From Verrucomicrobiota bacterium (GTDB lineage: Bacteria > Verrucomicrobiota > Verrucomicrobiia > Opitutales > Opitutaceae): a stretch of 63,937 bases of DNA. Position numbers and translations under genes: made by a program. The DNA lies in the NCBI GenBank assembly GCA_018239675.1, contig JAFEGX010000099.1, positions 1 through 63,937 of the forward strand. Direction: 5' to 3'. The notes under the pieces were generated by a model. The model ran no database searches and had not been told where the DNA came from. It saw only the letters and a list, made by a program, of their open reading frames with translations. How positions within the stretch are numbered: position 1 is the stretch's first letter; the number at the start of each line of letters is the position of its first letter. Shown here piece after piece: positions 58,203 to 63,937 of the stretch.

Positions 58203-59903
58203 TCAAAGCTCCTTGTCCGTCACCGCGCCTTCGGAGGCGCTGGTGACGAGCTTGGCGTACTTGGCGAGCACGCCGCGGGTTTCCTTCGGGGCGCGCGGCT
58301 TCCACGCCTTGCGGCGGGCGGCGATTTCCTTGGCGGGCAGGACGAGGGTGAGCTCGTTCCGAACGGCATCGATCGTGATCGTGTCGCCGTTCTTCACCAA
58401 GGCGAGCGGGCCGCCGTTGCAGGCCTCCGGCGTGATGTGGCCGACCACGAAGCCGTGACTGCCGCCCGAGAACCGACCGTCGGTGATGAGGGCGACCTCC
58501 TTGCCGAGCCCGCGGCCCATGACCGCGCTGGTCGGCGCGAGCATTTCGCGCATGCCGGGACCGCCGCGCGGGCCTTCGTTGCGGATGACGATGACGTGTC
58601 CGGCCTTGACCTTGCCTGCGAGGATGGACTGCAGGGCGGTCTCCTCGCTCTCGAACGTGATGGCCTTGCCGGTGAACTGGAGGCCCTCCTTGCCCGTGAT
58701 CTTCGCCACCGCACCCTGCGGCGCGAGATTGCCGTAGAGGATGCGCAGGTGGCTGTCGGGCTTGATGGGGTTGCTCAGCGGCCGGACCACGTCCTGGCCC
58801 ACCGGGTAGGGGCCGACGTCCCGCAGGTTCTCCGCGACGGTCTTGCCCGTCACCGTCAGGCAATCGCCGTGCAGCAGGCCGGCGTCGAGCAGCATCTTCA
58901 TCAGCGGCGGCAGGCCGCCGACCCGCGAGAGATGCGCCATGCCGTACTTGCCGGACGGCTTGAGGTCGGCGAGCACGGGCACCTTCTTGCCGATGCGGGT
59001 GAAATCATCGATCGAGACCTTCACCTTGGAGTCGTGGGCGATGGCGAGGAGGTGCAGCACGGCGTTGGTCGAGCCGCCGAGCGCGATGACCACCGTGATG
59101 GCGTTCTCGAAGGCCTTCTTCGTGAGGATGTCGCGCGGCCGGATGCCGGCCTTGGCCAGTGCCATGGCGGCCTCGCCGGCGCGCCGGCAGTCTTCGCGCT
59201 TCTCCGCGCTGATCGCGATCTGGGCGGAGCTGTTGGGCAGGCTGAGCCCGAGCGCCTCAATCGCGGACGCCATCGTGTTGGCCGTGTACATGCCACCGCA
59301 GGATCCGGGTCCCGGCACGGCGCAGCTCTCGACCGCTTGGAGGCCGGCGCTGTCGACCTTGCCCGCGGCGTTCTGGCCGATGGCCTCGTAGACGGAGACG
59401 ATATCGCACTCCTTCTTGGTGTCGGGAAAGATGCCGGGGAGAATGGTGCCGCCGTACACGAACACGCTCGGGCGGTTCAGCCGGGCCATGGCCATGACGC
59501 ATCCGGGCATGTTCTTGTCGCAGCCGCCGATGGTCACGAGCGCGTCAAAGCCCTCCGCGCCCGCGACGGTTTCGATCGAGTCCGCGATCACCTCGCGCGA
59601 GACGAGCGAATAGCGCATGCCGGGCGTGCCCATGCTGATGCCGTCGGACACCGTGATCGTGCCGAAGATGACCGCCTTGCCGCCGGCCGCGTTGGCGCCT
59701 TCCTCGGCGTGGCGCGCCAGCTGGTCGATGTGCATGTTGCAGGGCGTCACCATGCTCCAGGTCGAGGCGATGCCCACGACCGGCTTGGCAAAATCGGCCT
59801 CGGTGAAACCGACGGGCCGGAGCATGGCCCGGGCGCCGGCCCGCGACGGGCCGTCGACGACGATGGAGGAGAATTTACGGGAGGAATCGGAAGGGGAACT
59901 CAT
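58203..59903 (-). CDS. ilvD: Dihydroxy-acid dehydratase
   Basis: 566 residues from the ATG at 59903; an in-frame ATG at 59951 is an unlikely longer start. The iron-sulfur cluster and metal site are shown by TIGGCDKNMPGCVMAMARL, VPGPGSCGGMYTANTMASA and TVSDGISMGTPGMRYSLVSR, with ALGGSTNAVLHLLA. It dehydrates dihydroxy-acids to the 2-keto acids used for valine, leucine and isoleucine. It is divergent from scpB with 164 bases between the starts. Confidence 0.97.
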   Translation of the reverse strand: MSSPSDSSRKFSSIVVDGPSRAGARAMLRPVGFTEADFAKPVVGIASTWSMVTPCNMHIDQLARHAEEGANAAGGKAVIFGTITVSDGISMGTPGMRYSLVSREVIADSIETVAGAEGFDALVTIGGCDKNMPGCVMAMARLNRPSVFVYGGTILPGIFPDTKKECDIVSVYEAIGQNAAGKVDSAGLQAVESCAVPGPGSCGGMYTANTMASAIEALGLSLPNSSAQIAISAEKREDCRRAGEAAMALAKAGIRPRDILTKKAFENAITVVIALGGSTNAVLHLLAIAHDSKVKVSIDDFTRIGKKVPVLADLKPSGKYGMAHLSRVGGLPPLMKMLLDAGLLHGDCLTVTGKTVAENLRDVGPYPVGQDVVRPLSNPIKPDSHLRILYGNLAPQGAVAKITGKEGLQFTGKAITFESEETALQSILAGKVKAGHVIVIRNEGPRGGPGMREMLAPTSAVMGRGLGKEVALITDGRFSGGSHGFVVGHITPEACNGGPLALVKNGDTITIDAVRNELTLVLPAKEIAARRKAWKPRAPKETRGVLAKYAKLVTSASEGAVTDKEL

Positions 59904-60067
59904 GATCGGAAACCCACCCAACCAAACCGCGCCGCCTCCCGCAAGCTGCATGTCGGGGCGATGACGCGCTTGGCCGGGTCACGCAAGGCGTGACACCGGG
60001 GCCGGGCGCGCGTTTCGGGATTGCTTCGCCGGTGGGGCGGCGCATTCACTGAACGCGACTTTACCGC

Positions 60068-60889
60068 ATGGCCTTCAACTTGAAAAAGGTGCTCAAAGCA
60101 CTGCTGCTTTCCTCGAATCAGCCCCTGGCGACCAAGGATATCCAAGACGCCTTCGCGCGTTTCCACGAGACGGACTCGCTGCCGCTGACCGACGAGGCGG
60201 CGCCGGCCGTCGGGGAGGGCGGGGCGCCCGTCCCGGCGGCCGAGCCGGCGGTGCCGGGCGAGGAGGTGACCGAGGTCATTGCCGAGACGCCGGAGGACGC
60301 CGAACTGTACCGCGACGTGCCGTCGCTCATCACGGCCACGCAGATCCGCGAGGCGATGGACGAGATCGCGAACGAGCTGAAGGCCGCGGATGACGGGCTT
60401 CTGCTGATCGAGGGGTCGAACGGCTACCGGATCGTGACGCACCCGCGCTACGCCCGCTGGGTCCGGATCCTGCGCTCCGAGCCGCCGCCGGTGAAGCTGA
60501 GCCAGTCGTCGCTCGAGACCCTGGCGATCGTGGCCTACCGGCAGCCGGTGACGCGTGGCGAGCTCGAGACGATCCGCGGCGTGTCGGCCGAGGCGGGCAT
60601 CAACAAGCTCCTGGAACGCGAGCTCATCTACGTCGTGGGCCGCGCAGACCTGCCGGGCCGCCCGATCCAGTATGGCACCACCGACAAGTTCCTCGAGTTC
60701 GTCGGCATCAAGTCGCTCGACGAGCTTCCGGCGTCCGACGTCCTCTCGTCGCGGCAGATCGACGAATGGCTCTCCACCGCCATGAATCCAGCCAAGCTGG
60801 GTGACGCGGACATGGGTCTCGAGGACGAGCAACTCCCGCTGGAGCAGGGGGCCGTGGGCCCGGCCTCGGACCAGCCGACGTCCACCTGA
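60068..60889 (+). CDS. scpB: Segregation and condensation protein ScpB
   Basis: 273 residues, longer than the ~190 usual for ScpB. Two winged-helix domains are clear: VLKALLLSSNQPLATKDIQD and SLETLAIVAYRQPVTRGELE, followed by GINKLLERELIYVVGRADLP and TTDKFLEFVGIKSLDELP. Between residues ~35 and ~85 there is a Pro/Ala/Glu-rich insert (GEGGAPVPAAEPAVPGEEVT) that is not part of the standard fold. ScpB joins ScpA and SMC in chromosome condensation. pheA follows one base after its stop. ScpA is not in the window. Confidence 0.92.
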   Translation: MAFNLKKVLKALLLSSNQPLATKDIQDAFARFHETDSLPLTDEAAPAVGEGGAPVPAAEPAVPGEEVTEVIAETPEDAELYRDVPSLITATQIREAMDEIANELKAADDGLLLIEGSNGYRIVTHPRYARWVRILRSEPPPVKLSQSSLETLAIVAYRQPVTRGELETIRGVSAEAGINKLLERELIYVVGRADLPGRPIQYGTTDKFLEFVGIKSLDELPASDVLSSRQIDEWLSTAMNPAKLGDADMGLEDEQLPLEQGAVGPASDQPTST

Positions 60890-60890
60890 C

Positions 60891-61973
60891 ATGGACCTCG
60901 CCGCCATTCGCGAGCAGATTGACCGCCTCGACCGGCAACTGGTCGAGGTGCTGAACGAGCGTCTCAAGCTTGCCGCCGAGATCGGCAAGCTGAAGCGCAG
61001 CCAGGGCGGCCAGATCTATGTCGCGGAGCGCGAGGAGGCGGTGCTCGCGAAGGTGACTTCCCAGAACCAGGGTCCGATCAAGCACGAGGCCCTGCGGGCG
61101 ATCTACCGCGAGATCATGTCCGCGGCCATCGCGCTCGAGAAGCCGCTCCTGATCGCGTACCTTGGGCCGGAGGCGACCAACACCCACATGGCCGCGATGA
61201 AGAAATTCGGCGCCAGCGTGGACTACCATGCGATGACCAACATCGCGGACATCTTCACGGCGGTGGAAAAGGGCGAGGCCGACTACGCGGTGATCCCGAT
61301 CGAGAACTCGACCGAAGGGTCAGTGCGCGATGCGCTCGACCTGTTCATCGAGTCGGACCTCAAGATCGTCGCCCAGATCTACCTGGAAATCACCCACGCG
61401 CTGATCTCGGCGTCGCCGCTCGAGAAGATCGAGCGCGTCTATTCGAAGGACCAGGCGCTGGCGCAGTGCCGGAACTGGCTGGTGCGCCACCTCCCGCACG
61501 CGCAGCTGATCGACGCCCCGAGCACGGCGCGCGCCGTGCAGATCGCGAAGGACGAGCCCGGGGCGGCCGCGGTCGCGAGCGAGCTGGCCGCCGCAACCTA
61601 CGAAGTGCCGATCGTGGCAAAGAGCATCCAGGACAAGGCGGACAACACGACCCGCTTCTTCGTGCTCGGCAAGAAACCGTCGGGCCCCGTGGGCGGCGGC
61701 CGGGACATCACGAGCTTTGCCATTTCCCTCGGCGACGCGGCGGCCGCCCATTCGGGGTCGCTGCTGAAGATGCTGATGCCGCTGGCGGAGCGCGGGATCA
61801 ACCTCTCGAAGATCGAGTCACGCCCGAGCAAGAAGCGGCCGTGGGACTACTATTTCTTCATCGATGTCTCGGGACACTACAACGATCCCGCGATGAAGGA
61901 GGCCCTCGCGGAGCTGCAGAAATTCTGCCCGCTGGTGAAGTGGCTGGGGAGTTACCCGGCCACAGCGGGTTAG
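60891..61973 (+). CDS. pheA: Bifunctional chorismate mutase / prephenate dehydratase (P-protein)
   Basis: 360 residues. The N-terminal AroQ chorismate mutase (REQIDRLDRQLVEVLNERLK), the prephenate dehydratase domain from about residue 85 (AYLGPEATNTHMAAM ... YAVIPIENSTEGSVRDALDL) and a C-terminal ACT domain (LAERGINLSKIESRPSKKRP) that senses phenylalanine. It makes phenylpyruvate from chorismate. It starts one base after scpB, so the pair is co-transcribed, and ends with a strong terminator downstream. Confidence 0.96.
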   Translation: MDLAAIREQIDRLDRQLVEVLNERLKLAAEIGKLKRSQGGQIYVAEREEAVLAKVTSQNQGPIKHEALRAIYREIMSAAIALEKPLLIAYLGPEATNTHMAAMKKFGASVDYHAMTNIADIFTAVEKGEADYAVIPIENSTEGSVRDALDLFIESDLKIVAQIYLEITHALISASPLEKIERVYSKDQALAQCRNWLVRHLPHAQLIDAPSTARAVQIAKDEPGAAAVASELAAATYEVPIVAKSIQDKADNTTRFFVLGKKPSGPVGGGRDITSFAISLGDAAAAHSGSLLKMLMPLAERGINLSKIESRPSKKRPWDYYFFIDVSGHYNDPAMKEALAELQKFCPLVKWLGSYPATAG

Positions 61974-62096
61974 GAGGGTCGGGCGCTGGAAGATGGGAGG
62001 CGCCCAGCCGCGCGGCGCGGCTGGCAGGACGGCACTCCATCGTCAGGCGGTCCGATATCAAGGACCGCCCTGCTCGCCTAGCGCGCATTCGAGATG

Positions 62097-62245
62097 GTGT
62101 AGCCGCAAAGAGGCGCAAAAAAACGCAGATCAATCCGATTTCAGCTCCAGCGGCTGAGGGATCGTTTACGTCGGGTAATTTCCAAAGTGGGGCGCAAAGC
62201 TAGGGCGCCGAGCTTTGCGCTTTTTGCGCATCCTTGCGGCTACAC
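62097..62245. repeat. 149-bp inverted repeat, TAGCCGCAA/GAGGCGCAAAAA family
   Basis: The arms 62097-62122 and 62220-62245 start GTGTAGCCGCAA and match at about 23 of 26 positions. It lies between the convergent pheA and actin-like genes. It encloses a perfect terminator hairpin (62192-62225). Related arms occur at 20217-20360 and, in half form, at 7057-7086. Confidence 0.72.
62192..62225 (+). terminator. Intrinsic terminator downstream of pheA
   Basis: GCGCAAAGCT (62192-62201) pairs perfectly with AGCTTTGCGC (62211-62220) around a 9-base loop, followed by five T residues. It is nested in the larger inverted repeat and lies about 220 bases past the pheA stop. Confidence 0.85.
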
Positions 62246-62261
62246 GTTTTGTTGAAATGCT

Positions 62262-63431
62262 CTAGCCGAGCAGGACCTGCCACTGATTCTCGCGCGCGGC
62301 GCGGGCGGCCTGGAGGGCGCCGAGGGCGACGTACCGCTTGTAGTCGTGTCCGGCCAGGCGGACCTTGGGCGCTTCAAAGCCGTCGTCGGCCAGCCGTTTC
62401 TGGAGCAGGGTGTCGATCCCGCGAATCTGCGAGCCGCCGCCGGTCACGATGATGTTCTGGAGCAGGGTGAGGACCGAGTCGGACGACGCCCGCTGAATGA
62501 GCGTCGTGAGCGCCGGGTAGATCCGATCGATCAGCGCGTTGCCGGCCTGGGCGAGGACGTCGCCCAGTTCCAGCGTCCGCGCCTTGCCGCCGATGATGAC
62601 CTTGACCTCGAGCGGGCGGCGGCTGGGGCCCACATAACCATGGGCCTCCTTGATCTCGCGGACCTTGAGGCGCGAAAGGCCGTTGTTCGGATAGGTGCGG
62701 TTCAATTCGCCGTGCAGGATCTCGTCGACGGCATCACCGGCGAAGGGAATGCTGATCTGGTCCTCCCGCGTGGGGAAATAGCCCTGCACGAGGCAGAGGT
62801 CGCTGGTGCCGCCGCCGATGTCGACGAAGAGCGAGTTCACGACAGGGTCGATGTAGCCCGGCTGTCCGACCCGCGCGTCATCGCGATAGCCCAGGGCGGC
62901 GAGGAACGGCTCGGGAATCAGGAGAATGCGGTCGAAGATCCCGAAGGCGCACCGGCGGATGTCCTCGCGGGCCGGCTCGCCGGCGTTGGCCGGGATGCCG
63001 ACCACGGCACGAATCTCGGCCTGGCCCGAGGGATCGGCGAGCGTGCGAATGTGCCGCAGGAAATCGCGGGCGGCGTCCGGATGGGCGATGACGCCCTGCT
63101 CGAGTGGGGCCACCAGCCGGACATGCAGCAAGTTCGTGAGCGCGTCCTCGCCGAACAGGATGGTACGGTTGCCCGCGACAATGCCGTCGACGATGTCATC
63201 CTTCACATAGCCGACGACGCTGGGCACGACCTTGCTGACTGTGATGTCGGCGGTGCCGGCGGTGCCTGCGAGGAGGCAGGACTTGTTGGTGCCGAGATCG
63301 AAGCCGACGAGGACGGCCTTGGATTTGGCGCTGCCCGCGCCCGCGGACCGACCGGTGGTCGGTGCCGGGACGGCGTTGCTGGGAACGTGGGCGGGGGGAA
63401 CGGTGGACTTTTCGGCGAGGGCGGTGGACAT
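62262..63431 (-). CDS. MamK-like actin-family filament protein
   Basis: 389 residues with the actin/Hsp70 ATPase core. Phosphate-1 loop GFDLGTNKSCLLAG (about residue 44), the glutamate in LLIPEPFLAALGY, phosphate-2 loop LFVDIGGGTSDLCLVQGYFP, and adenosine motif NIIVTGGGSQIRGIDTLLQK. The spacing and words such as VVGYVKDDI, APLEQGVIAHPD, AVVGIPANAG and TREDQISIPFAGDAVDE resemble the magnetosome actin MamK more than MreB, ParM or DnaK. An N-terminal Ala/Pro-rich extension of about 40 residues precedes the core. It is in an operon, 3 bases after an unknown partner. A filament-forming role is inferred. Confidence 0.8.
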   Translation of the reverse strand: MSTALAEKSTVPPAHVPSNAVPAPTTGRSAGAGSAKSKAVLVGFDLGTNKSCLLAGTAGTADITVSKVVPSVVGYVKDDIVDGIVAGNRTILFGEDALTNLLHVRLVAPLEQGVIAHPDAARDFLRHIRTLADPSGQAEIRAVVGIPANAGEPAREDIRRCAFGIFDRILLIPEPFLAALGYRDDARVGQPGYIDPVVNSLFVDIGGGTSDLCLVQGYFPTREDQISIPFAGDAVDEILHGELNRTYPNNGLSRLKVREIKEAHGYVGPSRRPLEVKVIIGGKARTLELGDVLAQAGNALIDRIYPALTTLIQRASSDSVLTLLQNIIVTGGGSQIRGIDTLLQKRLADDGFEAPKVRLAGHDYKRYVALGALQAARAARENQWQVLLG

Positions 63432-63434
63432 GAT

Positions 63435-63893
63435 TTAGCGAGGGGTTGCGGGTTGAGGACGCGTTGCAGCCGAAGCGGAAGAGGGGTGGGAGCGGGCGGC
63501 CTGCTCCTGGGCAATCATGCCGTCGATGAAGTCGGCGATGCTCAGGGCCGGCCCGCGGACGCCGGCCGCGACCGGCCGGGAGGGAGCCCCGGAAACGGCG
63601 ACCGTCACGGAGGCGGGCCCGCCTGGGATCGCGAGCAGGGGAGCGAGGAGCTCGGCCAGCAGATGCGCCTCGTCGACGCGGGCGTCCTCGGCGGCGAACA
63701 ACGCGGGAACGCGATGTTCGTCGCCAGCGGCGCGGACGGCGGCGACGGCGCGCGGCAGCTCCTCTGTTTCGAGCCGCTGGAGCTCGGCCGACTGGTGCTT
63801 AGCCCGCAGGACGCAGATGCGCCGATAGAGCTGCTGCAGTTCGCCCAGGAGCGAAGCGGCGGGGTAGACGGGTGGCGTGGTCTCGGCACTCAA
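63435..63893 (-). CDS. Hypothetical protein upstream of MamK-like gene
   Basis: 152 residues. The N-terminal half is helical and charged (SLLGELQQLYRRICVLRAKH, AELQRLETEELPRAVAAVRA). A linker rich in Pro, Ala, Val and Gly follows, then a short amphipathic helix (ALSIADFIDGMIAQEQAA) and a disordered tail. No family is recognised. Its stop lies 3 bases before the MamK-like start, so the two are almost certainly co-expressed. It could be a filament adaptor, but this is inference from position. The gene lies near the end of the window and its promoter is outside. Confidence 0.68.
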   Translation of the reverse strand: MSAETTPPVYPAASLLGELQQLYRRICVLRAKHQSAELQRLETEELPRAVAAVRAAGDEHRVPALFAAEDARVDEAHLLAELLAPLLAIPGGPASVTVAVSGAPSRPVAAGVRGPALSIADFIDGMIAQEQAARSHPSSASAATRPQPATPR

Positions 63894-63937
63894 CGGTAGC
63901 CGCGCTAGACCCGGCCCAACGCGACCGGTTCGCCGAA

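Noticed and set aside
62262..63431. DnaK or MreB assignment for the actin-like gene
   Set aside because: The protein lacks the substrate-binding domain of DnaK, and its motif words fit MamK better than MreB; MreB also usually neighbours mreC and mreD.

Overview
This is a 63.9-kb, high-GC, gene-dense bacterial chromosome segment. The genes point to a Gram-negative, outer-membrane-bearing member of the Verrucomicrobiota, most likely an Opitutaceae-type organism. That placement is my inference from gene content and sequence style (lpxK, TonB, a porin-like barrel, menaquinone synthesis, an IspH enzyme with a long N-terminal extension, long intergenic hairpins); no 16S or tRNA gene is present to confirm it. 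Most of the window is housekeeping. I found no prophage, CRISPR array, transposase or RNA gene.

Layout. 1-1615: the 3' end of a TonB-like gene facing a GreA/GreB-like gene and a thioesterase. 1741-4307: a tight ParA-type ATPase / unknown / coiled-coil operon. It is followed by an outer-membrane barrel protein (4430-5611) and an MFS transporter (5670-6935). 7105-14815, all minus strand: leuB, alaS, an AlkC/AlkD-like repair protein, a RES-Xre toxin-antitoxin pair with a twin-palindrome operator, and an extended ispH. 14906-17274: a metallo-beta-lactamase-fold hydrolase, ribD and rdgB, all overlapping. 17454-19960: three minor-pilin-like genes. 20487-22417: a two-component system, divergent from metG-menF (22519-25475). 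25479-31230: a MarR-regulated RND efflux operon plus a LysR gene. menD (31382) and menB (35171) flank a kup potassium transporter on the other strand. 36228-39678: a sugar ABC transporter (binding protein and two permeases, no ATPase), then a kelch protein and fba. 42252-46251: a glutamine-rich anchored protein and topB, which carries two in-frame stop codons. 46505-54003: aminotransferase, lpxK, M29 aminopeptidase, adenosine deaminase, RluA-family pseudouridine synthase and an unrecognised large enzyme. 54164-59903, minus strand: ppx-like, rsmI, a 51-residue lipoprotein, pgi and ilvD. 60068-61973: scpB and pheA. 62262-63893: a MamK-like actin-family gene with a small unknown partner.

How the genes work together. 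menF, menD and menB supply three menaquinone steps; all are on the plus strand but separated by unrelated minus-strand blocks. ribD, ispH, leuB, ilvD and pheA serve riboflavin, isoprenoid, branched-chain and phenylalanine synthesis. pgi and fba are central glycolytic genes. Two candidate intracellular-organisation modules lie at the two ends of the window: the ParA / coiled-coil operon and the MamK-like / partner operon. They are the best candidates for an undescribed system. Other unusual items are the doubly interrupted topB, several 110-190-bp intergenic inverted repeats of different sequence families, and rsmI, whose start codon directly abuts a terminator hairpin.
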